DNA of 64,000 nucleotides from Geothrix sp. PMB-07. GTDB taxonomy: Bacteria; Acidobacteriota; Holophagae; Holophagales; Holophagaceae. The stretch is from the NCBI RefSeq assembly GCF_030758935.1, contig NZ_CP132333.1, positions 868,992-932,991 on the forward strand, written 5' to 3'. How positions within the stretch are numbered: position 1 is the first letter of the stretch; every line of letters starts with the position of its first letter. The position numbers were made by a program, and so were the translations under genes. This document shows positions 34,907-42,508 of this stretch, in pieces. The notes under the pieces are model-generated. The model was not told the origin of the DNA. It saw nothing but the letters and a program-made list of their open reading frames with translations, and did not search any database.

Positions 34907-36358
34907 TTGCTGCTGCCCGGGCGAATGTTGGCGCTATCGATGTGGGCTTTGGCCAGCCCACTGGAAGCCCAGGACATTCCGATCACAGTCCTGACTCAAC
35001 AGGGGATTTTGTACTTCGACCGGAACACCACGGAACTGAGTCCCCTGGGGCGGGAGAAGCTGGGCAACCTCATCCGTGAATGGGGCAAAGGCGGAGTCTG
35101 GGTGATCGGCATTCCCAGGAACAGCGGGGCTTCCGATGCGGTCAACCAGGGACGGGTGCGAACCCTGGTCAGCCTCCTGATGGAACAGGGAATCATTGGG
35201 GTGCGAACACAGCCGGTCCCTCCGGTGGCTCACGACGCCTACGACCCCCTGGTCATCGGGAAGATCAGCCAGGCAAGCACTGAGGTGGAAGCGGCGAAGG
35301 GGGACATCGATCCCAATGAGGACGACCCCACCCCTCGCCCCATGCCGCCTCAAACCGTGCAAAAGGTGCCGCCTGACCCGCCAACGGTCGAGGCGGTTCC
35401 TCCGGCTCCGTCGTTGATGGCTGCGACCGCGCCAAGCTGGGTGGCCCTCAGCGCGCAGGTGGCCTATCAGAGCGCCTCGGTTGCGACGCCGCCCACGGTC
35501 CGCATGGAGGCCTCGCCCTATCCTGTGGTGGGAGTGGGGGTGGTGGCGGTGCCCGGGGCGCTGAGGCTGGAAGCGGGCTATGCCAAGTCTGCCCGGAATG
35601 CTTTTGGTGTGAAGGAGCAGGGCGAACCCGACCGCAAGCTCGATGTCTCGGATGCCTCCACCACCTTCTCGGAGCAGGTCTCGTTCAGCCTTGGGCTGAC
35701 ACAAGGGTTCCTGCCCCTCCAGTTTTCGTACGTGGACGAGAAGCAGTCCCTGACGGCGGTGTTGCCCAAAGGGGCTCTGATCCTGGATCGGGCTGGCGAA
35801 GGCTGGGTGAGCCTGGTGGATGATGTGCGCTTCGCCTATCGCACCCGGGTGAAATCCTCCGGCCTGGATTGGCGCTTCGGGGATTCCGAGCGCGATGCTC
35901 GCACCTACTGGTTGGGCTTCTACTCAGACAAAACCGAAAAACCCTTCAGCCTCTACGAATCTGGCGCCTTCGAGAACCACGTGCTCTACACCGCCACCTA
36001 CACGGTGACGGGCCTGCGAGTGAGGATCCAGGGTGATCCCTTCCGTGAGGGCCTGGCCTTCGACGACGTCGAGCTGAAGGCGGGACGCGCCAAAAACCTT
36101 GAGCTGCTGGACAAGTACCATTTGTTGCTGGCAGAGGTGACGAAGCAGGGCTTCAACGAAGCCAGCCTCCGGGTCTCCCCCCGCTACCTGACGTCTTTCG
36201 GGAAACGGGGGTTCGTCCGCTTCAGCCTGCCCCTTACCTACACGCTGAACACCGCCAAGAGCCAGACCACTGAAGGCGCGGGGTATACACAGCTCACCGG
36301 CCTTTACGGCAACCGTTTCACGGCTGGTGTGAGGCTGGAAGTGGGTTTCCGGAAATAG
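34907..36358 (+). CDS. Predicted outer-membrane protein with N-terminal OmpA-like domain
   Basis: About 483 residues. A TTG at 34907 with GAGAGG 5 bases upstream gives a good signal peptide (LLPGRMLALSMWALASPLEA); the ATG at 34925 is a possible alternative. Residues 30-95 resemble the OmpA peptidoglycan-binding fold (ILYFDRNTTELSPLGREKLGNL and NQGRVRTLVSLLMEQGI), but the Asp/Arg residues that hold diaminopimelate are not clearly present (VIGIPRNSG in place of GHTDSRG). A Pro-rich linker (120-165) leads to a C-terminal region of alternating polar and apolar residues that ends VRLEVGFRK, consistent with a beta-barrel. I do not recognise the family. Divergent from the Kelch lipoprotein; the 266-base gap shows no convincing regulatory element. 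Confidence 0.6.
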   Translation: MLLPGRMLALSMWALASPLEAQDIPITVLTQQGILYFDRNTTELSPLGREKLGNLIREWGKGGVWVIGIPRNSGASDAVNQGRVRTLVSLLMEQGIIGVRTQPVPPVAHDAYDPLVIGKISQASTEVEAAKGDIDPNEDDPTPRPMPPQTVQKVPPDPPTVEAVPPAPSLMAATAPSWVALSAQVAYQSASVATPPTVRMEASPYPVVGVGVVAVPGALRLEAGYAKSARNAFGVKEQGEPDRKLDVSDASTTFSEQVSFSLGLTQGFLPLQFSYVDEKQSLTAVLPKGALILDRAGEGWVSLVDDVRFAYRTRVKSSGLDWRFGDSERDARTYWLGFYSDKTEKPFSLYESGAFENHVLYTATYTVTGLRVRIQGDPFREGLAFDDVELKAGRAKNLELLDKYHLLLAEVTKQGFNEASLRVSPRYLTSFGKRGFVRFSLPLTYTLNTAKSQTTEGAGYTQLTGLYGNRFTAGVRLEVGFRK

Positions 36359-36397
36359 GGCCCATATCCAATCGCCCACATCCAATCGGCGGTCCGC

Positions 36398-37036
36398 TCA
36401 GACCTTGCTCCAGGGCACGTCGCCGGCGGCCAGGAAGGCCTCGCCATCCAGGCCCTGTTCTTCGGCGCGGCGGATGAGGTGCTGCAGGGCTTCCGCCGTG
36501 GCCTCGGCATCCTGAAGCGCGCGATGGGCCCGGGTGTTGGTGATGCCCAGGAAATCGCAAAGGTCTGCGAGGCTGCGCCGGGGCAGTTCAGGAATGAGTT
36601 TCTTGGCCAGCAGTCGGGTGCAGATGAGGCGGTGCCGCCGCCAAACGCCTTCGGGCAGCCAAGCCTTGAGGAAGCTGCCGTCGTAGGGTGCGTGGTGGGC
36701 CACCCAGATGCGGCCTTCAAGCTTGGGCGCCAGCTTCAGCGCCACCTGCTCCCAGGGGGGAGCGCCCGCCAGCATGGGCAGGCTGATGCCTGTGAGCCGC
36801 TGGATTTCCTCCGGCAGGAAGCCCTGAATGGAGGCCAGGCTGGAAAAGCGATCCTCCACCACCAGGCCCGAAAGGCGCACCAGCCCCACTTCGGTGATCT
36901 CGGAAGGCTGGAGAAACCGGCCATCCTTGCCCCAGCGGGCCTTGGGGCTGCCACCGGTGGTTTCCAGATCCAGCACCGCGAACCTCAGTTCCCGCAGGGC
37001 GGGTGAGCCGGATTCGAGGAGGGGCTGCTGTGTCAT
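36398..37036 (-). CDS. DnaQ-like DEDDh 3'-5' exonuclease
   Basis: 212-residue exonuclease domain with motif I FAVLDLETTGGSP (DxE), motif II in IWVAHHAPYDGSFLKAW (H..xxD) and motif III HRALQDAEATAEAL (HxxxxD). This is the DEDDh family of proofreading epsilon subunits and RNase T. There is no BRCT or UvrC-like domain, so it could be a stand-alone proofreading or repair exonuclease. The ATG at 37036 is supported by the 4-base overlap with the upstream zinc-ribbon gene. Confidence 0.88.
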   Translation of the reverse strand: MTQQPLLESGSPALRELRFAVLDLETTGGSPKARWGKDGRFLQPSEITEVGLVRLSGLVVEDRFSSLASIQGFLPEEIQRLTGISLPMLAGAPPWEQVALKLAPKLEGRIWVAHHAPYDGSFLKAWLPEGVWRRHRLICTRLLAKKLIPELPRRSLADLCDFLGITNTRAHRALQDAEATAEALQHLIRRAEEQGLDGEAFLAAGDVPWSKV

Positions 37037-37455
37037 GCGCTGACCAGGGTTTTGAGGCCGTCGCGGAAGAGCACGTCCACCTTCTTGCCCAGGCGCCGCT
37101 GGATGCGGCCCAGGCCAAAGCTGGGATGGTCCATCCAGGTGCCCTCTTCCCAACGCTCGGTGACGCGGTAAGGCTTGGCGCTGGCACCACCCTGCTCCGC
37201 GGCGAGGAGCTGCTGGAACTGGGAGGTCAGAGAGGCGCCGGGCCGTGGGGAGCCTGCCTTGGCGGCCGCAGGAATGCGCGGGGTGCGGGGCAAGGGCTCG
37301 GGCTTGGCTGCGCGGAATTTGTGGACGGACCGGCAATTACCGCAGATGAGCCGATCAGGCACTCCGTTAGTGACTGTGAGCACCTGGTGGCGGGTCTCGC
37401 CGCCGCACCGCCCACAGGGCGCATCCACATCCTGGCCTGCATAGTAAGTCTTCAT
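37033..37455 (-). CDS. Zinc-ribbon protein with C-terminal CarD/SH3-like motif
   Basis: 140 residues. N-terminal zinc ribbon: CGRC at about 14-17 and CGNC at 38-41. The middle (50-95) is low complexity. The C-terminus (MDHPSFGLGRIQRRLGKKVDVLFRDG) looks like the 'H.sFG.G.V' strand pair seen in CarD/SH3-like domains that bind RNA polymerase or nucleic acid. Function unknown. It is coupled to the exonuclease by 4 bases, and similar zinc-ribbon/SH3 proteins are hypothetical in other genomes. Confidence 0.75.
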   Translation of the reverse strand: MKTYYAGQDVDAPCGRCGGETRHQVLTVTNGVPDRLICGNCRSVHKFRAAKPEPLPRTPRIPAAAKAGSPRPGASLTSQFQQLLAAEQGGASAKPYRVTERWEEGTWMDHPSFGLGRIQRRLGKKVDVLFRDGLKTLVSA

Positions 37456-37475
37456 GCCTTCCAGCCTAGCATCCG

Positions 37476-37883
37476 TCAGTGGATGCCGGCCGCGTTCAGG
37501 TGGAGGGCCATCTTCTTGTCCTCTTCCGAAATGTGGTGGGCCAGCCAGTCCCGGAGGAAGTGCATGACCGGCAGGGACAGCATCTGCGAGCCTTTGGCGA
37601 GCTTGCCTTGCAGTTCCACCACCTGGCGCGTGAGCTCATCGTGGATGGCCTTGTGATCGGCGTAGCCCGGATAGGCGGACTTCTGCATGAGGTCCTCTTC
37701 GGTCTTGAAGTGATCCACGGTGTACTTGGCCAAGAAGGACAGCGTCTTGCCGATCTCGTCCTTGCCTTGTCCCGCCTGCATGGCGTCGAAGAGCGCGTTC
37801 ACGTGCTCGAAGAGCATCCGGTGCTGGGCGTCCACCGCGGCCACCCCGACCTCGAACTTGGGTTCCCATTTCACGAAGGCCAT
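37476..37883 (-). CDS. Bacteriohemerythrin (copy 1)
   Basis: 135-residue oxygen-binding non-heme diiron protein. The ligand set is complete: His in VDAQHRMLFEHVNALF, HxxxE in HFKTEEDLM, the HxxxH pair DHKAIHDEL, and HHISEED (HxxxxD) near the C-terminus. It is a single-domain, soluble, cytoplasmic bacteriohemerythrin. It is a close paralogue of the next gene upstream (99 bases away). A sigma-28-like promoter and a good ribosome-binding site (CAGGAG) precede it. In motile bacteria such proteins deliver oxygen to membrane oxidases or act with chemotaxis; the exact role is not shown. Confidence 0.95.
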   Translation of the reverse strand: MAFVKWEPKFEVGVAAVDAQHRMLFEHVNALFDAMQAGQGKDEIGKTLSFLAKYTVDHFKTEEDLMQKSAYPGYADHKAIHDELTRQVVELQGKLAKGSQMLSLPVMHFLRDWLAHHISEEDKKMALHLNAAGIH

Positions 37884-37910
37884 GGCGATCTCCTGAATGA
37901 GTCTTCCTGG

Positions 37911-37937
37911 TCATCGGCCTCTGAGATGGGAGGTTGA
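37911..37937 (-). promoter_or_regulatory. Sigma-28 (FliA) promoter of bacteriohemerythrin copy 1
   Basis: Minus strand: TCAA-N15-GCCGATGA, against the FliA consensus TAAA-N15-GCCGATAA. The -10 box matches at 7 of 8 positions and the -35 at 3 of 4. It lies 28 bases before the ATG. Confidence 0.6.
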
Positions 37938-37982
37938 TTATTGAAGAAGAATTAGAAAAAGCATGCAAATGTTCCGCCGCGC

Positions 37983-38390
37983 CTACCGGAGGCCGACTTG
38001 GTTCAGGTGTGCGGCCAGCTTCTTGTCTTCCTCGGAAATGTGGTGCGTCAGCCAGTCGCGGAGGAAATGCATGACGGGCAGAGACAGCATCTGCGAGCCT
38101 TTGTCGAGCTTGCCTTGCAGATCAACCACCTTCTGAGTGAGGTCGTCATGGATGGCTTTGTGATCCTTGTAGCCGGGGTAGGCGGACTTCTGCATGAGGC
38201 CCTCCTCGGTCTTGAAGTGCTCCACGGTGTAGTTGGCCAGGAATGTCAGGGTTTTGCCGATCTCATCCCTGCCGTGGCCCGCCTGCATGGCGTCGAAGAG
38301 CGTGTTCACCCGGTCGAAGAGTGCCTGATGCTGGGTGTCGATGATGTCCACGCCCACGGCCAGTTTGGGATTCCACTTGATGAAGGCCAT
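37983..38390 (-). CDS. Bacteriohemerythrin (copy 2)
   Basis: 135-residue paralogue of the downstream copy, with the same diiron ligands (DTQHQALFDRVN, HFKTEEGLM, DHKAIHDDL, HHISEED). The two proteins are about 75 percent identical by eye and are tandem duplicates. It too has a sigma-28-like promoter with an identical -10 box and an identical TCAA -35, though the spacer sequence differs. The two may respond to the same signal with slightly different oxygen affinity or amount. Confidence 0.95.
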   Translation of the reverse strand: MAFIKWNPKLAVGVDIIDTQHQALFDRVNTLFDAMQAGHGRDEIGKTLTFLANYTVEHFKTEEGLMQKSAYPGYKDHKAIHDDLTQKVVDLQGKLDKGSQMLSLPVMHFLRDWLTHHISEEDKKLAAHLNQVGLR

Positions 38391-38420
38391 GGCTTACCCC
38401 TCCCTGGCTGGATAGGCATG

Positions 38421-38447
38421 TCATCGGCCGCCCGTGGAAGGTTTTGA
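38421..38447 (-). promoter_or_regulatory. Sigma-28 (FliA) promoter of bacteriohemerythrin copy 2
   Basis: Minus strand: TCAA-N15-GCCGATGA, the same two boxes and spacing as for copy 1. The 15-base spacer sequences are largely unrelated, which argues that the boxes are kept by selection. It lies 30 bases before the ATG. Confidence 0.6.
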
Positions 38448-38467
38448 TTCCTGGATTGGGGCTGGGC

Positions 38468-38492
38468 AAAAAAAGATCATGGGCCTCAGCCC
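38468..38492 (-). terminator. Possible terminator after the polysaccharide deacetylase
   Basis: On the minus strand a short stem GGGC-tgag-GCCC overlaps the deacetylase stop and is followed, after six bases, by seven T residues. The stem is short, so confidence is moderate. It would separate the deacetylase unit from the sigma-28 hemerythrin gene. Confidence 0.4.
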
Positions 38493-39847
38493 GCTTCCGG
38501 CAGCACCAGCTTTCCGGTGGGGTCGAGCGTGGCGAAGCGGTAGCCTTCGGCCCGCAGCCGGGGAATGAGCACCGGCAACACCTTGCCCGCCCGGTCATGG
38601 ATGTCGTGGAAGAGGATGATGCCGCGCCGCTCGTGGGTGATCAGCTTCAGCACGCGGTCCGCCACGGAACTGGGCACGGGATCCGCCCAGTCGAGGCTGT
38701 CGATGTTCCAGAGCACCGAGCGCAGCTGGAAAGCTTCCAAGGCCCGGAGCTGGACCGCCGTACGGGCGCCGTAGGGGAAGCGGAACAACTGGCTGTGGGC
38801 GCCGGGAATGGCCCGCAGCAGCTGATCCGTTTCCCGGATTTCCTGATCCAGCGGAGCGCCGGTCTCTTTGCTGAGCTGGGCGTGGGAGTAGCTGTGGTTG
38901 CCCACCAGGAAGCCGCCCTTCACCAAATCCTCCGTGATGGTGGAGAGGTGGCCGAGCTTGAGGCTGCCGCCCGCTTCCTGAGTGCCCAGGTTCCGACCCA
39001 CCTCGAAGAACATGGCAGGCACGCCCTCCTTCTGGAGCAGGGTTCTGATTTCCTCGGTATACACCCGGTGCGGGCCATCGTCGAAGCTGAGGATGAGCAC
39101 CTTGTCCGGCAGCTCCGTGCCGGTGATTTCGCCGCTTCCCGCCAGCTTCTCCGCCGGACTCGGGATGGCCTCAGAGCCGAGCAGCTGCTGGACGGGAAGG
39201 CGCCGCTGCAACTCGGCCACGTACGCATTCCACACATCCCGGGCGCCGCCCTTCGGAGCCGCCGCCGAGCCGCCGAAGACACGCTGGTATTCGGATTCCA
39301 CTTGGGCCTCCACCCGATCCACCTCGGCCAGATCCCGGGTGAGGCGCTGCTTCAGGGCCGCGCCTTCGGGTGTGCTGTCTGTCTGGAGGGCCTTCAGCAG
39401 GATGCGCAGGGTGTCGCGGAAGGCCAGGCGGTCCGGCGTCAGCAAGTCGCCATCCTGCTCCATCCAGTCCAGCAGGGAGGAGATGATGGGATCGCGCTGG
39501 GGCGCGGACCTGGCTGCCAGTTGGACCAGGGCCTTGTTGAGCTGGTGGACCAGCTCCCTCCGCTCATGGTGCAGCCGGTGGCCCACCGCGAGGGCCTGGT
39601 TCAGGGCCGGACCGGAGAAAATCGCTTCGTCTGCGAAGAGTACGATCAACTGCCGGTGGACTTGGAGATCCGAGCGCAGGGCCTCGAGCAGGGGCGTGGC
39701 ACCATCCGGAAGCTCCTTGGGAGCGGCCAGGGCCGAGGCGGCTTCGAGAGGCGGCTGCACGGGACGCACGGGGCGGTGGCGTCGCAGAAAGAGGAAGCCC
39801 CCGGCGAGCACGGCCGAGGCAAGGAGGGCGAAGGCAACGGGGCGCAT
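38486..39847 (-). CDS. Polysaccharide deacetylase (NodB family), membrane-anchored
   Basis: 453-residue protein with an N-terminal membrane anchor/signal (FALLASAVLAGGFLFL), a helical region of about 200 residues, and a C-terminal NodB deacetylase domain: motif 1 LSFDDGPHRVY (catalytic and metal Asp), motif 2 NHSYSHAQLS (two His metal ligands), motif 3 RFPYGARTA, motif 4 DSLDWADP and motif 5 ILFHDIHD. These enzymes remove N-acetyl groups from peptidoglycan or exopolysaccharide. It is homologous over its whole length to the first 450 residues of the fusion protein encoded 30 bases upstream. Confidence 0.92.
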   Translation of the reverse strand: MRPVAFALLASAVLAGGFLFLRRHRPVRPVQPPLEAASALAAPKELPDGATPLLEALRSDLQVHRQLIVLFADEAIFSGPALNQALAVGHRLHHERRELVHQLNKALVQLAARSAPQRDPIISSLLDWMEQDGDLLTPDRLAFRDTLRILLKALQTDSTPEGAALKQRLTRDLAEVDRVEAQVESEYQRVFGGSAAAPKGGARDVWNAYVAELQRRLPVQQLLGSEAIPSPAEKLAGSGEITGTELPDKVLILSFDDGPHRVYTEEIRTLLQKEGVPAMFFEVGRNLGTQEAGGSLKLGHLSTITEDLVKGGFLVGNHSYSHAQLSKETGAPLDQEIRETDQLLRAIPGAHSQLFRFPYGARTAVQLRALEAFQLRSVLWNIDSLDWADPVPSSVADRVLKLITHERRGIILFHDIHDRAGKVLPVLIPRLRAEGYRFATLDPTGKLVLPEAG

Positions 39848-39877
39848 GAACCCAGGCTAGCACTGCGAAAGGCCAGG

Positions 39878-42508
39878 TCAGAGAGCCTTGAGCAGATCCT
39901 TGGCCTTGGCGCTGCTGGCACCGTTGGGCACCAGGGCCAGGTAGGTTTGCAGCGCCTGTTTGGCCTTGGCCGAATCCCCGGCCTTGAGCGCGGCCTCACC
40001 CAGGTTGAAGTGGGCGATGGCGCGGCTGGGATCCATCTTCAGGGTGTTCTCGAACCAGCGCACCGCTTCGGGATACTTGCCCTGCTTGAAGTAGATGAAG
40101 CCCAGGTTGTTGGCGGCCAGGGCGAAATCCGGTTTGTATTTCAGCGCCTCGGTGAACTGCGCCTCGGCTTCGCCGTAGCGCTGCTCGCGGTAGAGGCGCA
40201 GGCCCAGGTCGTTGGCCCGCTGGGCGGCCTGGCGGGGCGGCAGCTTGGTGGGCTTGGCGGCGGTCAGTTTCGTCTCGCCTCCTTCCAGCGTTTTCACCAC
40301 CACGGGGCCGCTGACGGGGCGATCCAACACTTCGGCCAGCTTCAGCTCCTTGCCCTGCAGTTGGGCGCTGTCGCCACTGAGGAACTCCGTTTCCACGGGC
40401 TTCTCGAAGACGAACTCACCGCCTTCCGAACCGGGCAGGCTGCCGAAGGCGGGCGTTTGGCGGGACATGGAGGCCACGATGGGCGCGGTGAAGGCCGCCA
40501 GCTCCGTGGCCGTGATGACGCCATCGCCGTTGAGGTCAGCCCGGCCATTGAGGCCCTGAAGCAGGGTCCAGGTGAAGACGCTGTGGCCGCCGGGGCCGTC
40601 ATCGGCCACGGATTGGTCGGCGCCCCCGGCGGTGAGCATCTGCCGCGCCAGGCGCTTGCTGTTCTCCCGCAGGAAGGCGTCAGAGGCGCCGCGGGTGAGG
40701 CCCAGGCCGCTATAGCAGGCATCCATCACAAAGAAGACGTGCTTGGCCGTGAGGCCCTCGGCCACGGTTTGCAGATCGGTCATGGGCAGCGCATCGCTGG
40801 CGAAGGCGTTGGGATCGGAATCCACGGGGATGAGGTAGCCCAGATCCCGACCCGAGCTGAGCTTGCGGGTGGCGCCGTGGCCGGCGAAGTAGATGAAGAT
40901 GCGGTCATCGCGCTTGGCCTTGGCCAGCTTCCCGTTCAGGGCGCCCAGCAGGTTGGCGCGGGTGGCCTCGCCGTCCTTGAACAGCAGGATGTGATCGTTG
41001 GCGAAGCCGAAGCGGGTGGCGAGCAGCTCTTTCACCGCCTCCGCGTCCTTCACCGCATGCTGGAGCCGCGGCCACTTGGCGTAGGCATCGATGCCGACCA
41101 CCAGGGCCCAGCTCTCCTGATAGCCGGTGGTGGGTGCGGCTGCCGCCACCTGGGTGCTGCCGGGGCGGACGATCTTGAAGGCCTGGCCGTCCCAGCCGGC
41201 AAAGGCGTACCCCTGGGCGATGAGCTTGTCGAGGATGGCAGGCAGCGCCTTCACGGCGCGGTCATGGATGTCGTGGAAGAGGAGAATGCCCTTCTTCTCC
41301 CGCTCCACCTCCTTCAGCACGCGGTTGACGATGGAGGTGGGCAGGGGGTCCGCCCAGTCCATGGAATCGATGTTCCAGAGGATGGAGCGCAGGTGGTAGG
41401 GCTGGAGGGCCGCCAACTGCACGTCGGTGCGGGCTCCGTAGGGAAAGCGGAACAGGTCGGAGTGCACACCGGGAATGGCCTTGAGCAGGGCATCCGTTTC
41501 GCCGATTTCCAACTTCAGGGGATCGCCGGTCTCCTTGCTCAGCTGGGCGTGGCTGTAGCTGTGGTTGCCCACCACGTAGCCCTGGGCCACCAGCTTCTTG
41601 TCCAGTTCGGCCAGAGGTCCCAGCTTCACCTGTCCGGCCGCATCCACCTTGCCGAGATTGCGTCCCACGTGGAAGAAGAGGCCCGGCAGCTGGTACTGCT
41701 TGAGGATGGCGGCGATCTCTTCGGTGTAGACACCGTGTGGGCCATCGTCGAAGGTGAGCACCAGGGTCTTGTCCGGCAGGCTGCGCCCCGTGAGTTCCTT
41801 CTGCTCGTCAGTGACGGCACCGGCGTAGGGCAGGATGGTGCCGTAATCGCGCAGGATGGCCTCGCGGCTGTAGCGGCCTTTCAGCTTGGCCAGGTAGTCG
41901 TCCCAGCGCTCCCGTTTCAGCTCGATGCCGCGATCCTCGAAACGCTCGAAGATGGCCTTCAGTTCCTTTTCGTAGAGGGCCTCGATGCGGTCCAGGGCCT
42001 CCTGGTCCTCGGCCACACGCTTGGCCAGCTTGACGGCCGTGAGCGAGCCATCGCGCCCCAGGGCCTGGGCCACCACACGCAGGGGCTCGCGGAAGGCGAG
42101 GCGATCCGCGTCGAAGAGATCCTCACCCTGCTCAATGAAAGTGAGCCAGGCATCCAGGGTGGGAAAGCGCTCGGGCTTGCCCGAGGCGAGGATGGCCTCC
42201 AACACTTCGTTGGCCTGGCGCTGCTTGGCCAGGCGCTCGTGGTGGATCTGCTGGCCCACGCGGGAGGCCGCGGCTCGTTCTTCCGGCTTGAGCTTGGCTT
42301 CTTCGGCGAAGAGGACGATCAGCTTGCGGTAGCTGTCGAGATCCTCCTTCAGCGCCGCGATGAGGGGCTCGGGTTCGGGATGCTGGATCAGCGCCGCCAG
42401 GGCGTCTGCGGTGGGTGGTTTGGGCTTGGGACGGGTCAGGCGGTAGGCGCCCAAACCCAGGCCCCCGGCCACGGCCAACAGCAGGAGGAGCCGCGGCGTG
42501 CGTCCCAT
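39878..42508 (-). CDS. NodB deacetylase - caspase-like peptidase - TPR fusion protein
   Basis: 876 residues in four parts. N-terminal anchor (5-23) and helical region to about 230. NodB deacetylase 245-440: LTFDDGPHGVY (251-261), NHSYSHAQLS (315-324), RFPYGARTD (354-362), FHDIHD (411-416). Caspase-like (C14) domain about 465-705: catalytic His in YFAGHGATR (His544) and Cys in FVMDACYSG (Cys598). It contains an EF-hand-like DLNGDGVITATEL (658-670). Three TPR units 760-876 (LGLRLYREQRYGEAEAQFTEAL and two more). The export signal places all domains in the periplasm or outside. The start overlaps the valS stop (TGATG). The N-terminal half is a paralogue of the downstream deacetylase. Confidence 0.9.
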   Translation of the reverse strand: MGRTPRLLLLLAVAGGLGLGAYRLTRPKPKPPTADALAALIQHPEPEPLIAALKEDLDSYRKLIVLFAEEAKLKPEERAAASRVGQQIHHERLAKQRQANEVLEAILASGKPERFPTLDAWLTFIEQGEDLFDADRLAFREPLRVVAQALGRDGSLTAVKLAKRVAEDQEALDRIEALYEKELKAIFERFEDRGIELKRERWDDYLAKLKGRYSREAILRDYGTILPYAGAVTDEQKELTGRSLPDKTLVLTFDDGPHGVYTEEIAAILKQYQLPGLFFHVGRNLGKVDAAGQVKLGPLAELDKKLVAQGYVVGNHSYSHAQLSKETGDPLKLEIGETDALLKAIPGVHSDLFRFPYGARTDVQLAALQPYHLRSILWNIDSMDWADPLPTSIVNRVLKEVEREKKGILLFHDIHDRAVKALPAILDKLIAQGYAFAGWDGQAFKIVRPGSTQVAAAAPTTGYQESWALVVGIDAYAKWPRLQHAVKDAEAVKELLATRFGFANDHILLFKDGEATRANLLGALNGKLAKAKRDDRIFIYFAGHGATRKLSSGRDLGYLIPVDSDPNAFASDALPMTDLQTVAEGLTAKHVFFVMDACYSGLGLTRGASDAFLRENSKRLARQMLTAGGADQSVADDGPGGHSVFTWTLLQGLNGRADLNGDGVITATELAAFTAPIVASMSRQTPAFGSLPGSEGGEFVFEKPVETEFLSGDSAQLQGKELKLAEVLDRPVSGPVVVKTLEGGETKLTAAKPTKLPPRQAAQRANDLGLRLYREQRYGEAEAQFTEALKYKPDFALAANNLGFIYFKQGKYPEAVRWFENTLKMDPSRAIAHFNLGEAALKAGDSAKAKQALQTYLALVPNGASSAKAKDLLKAL

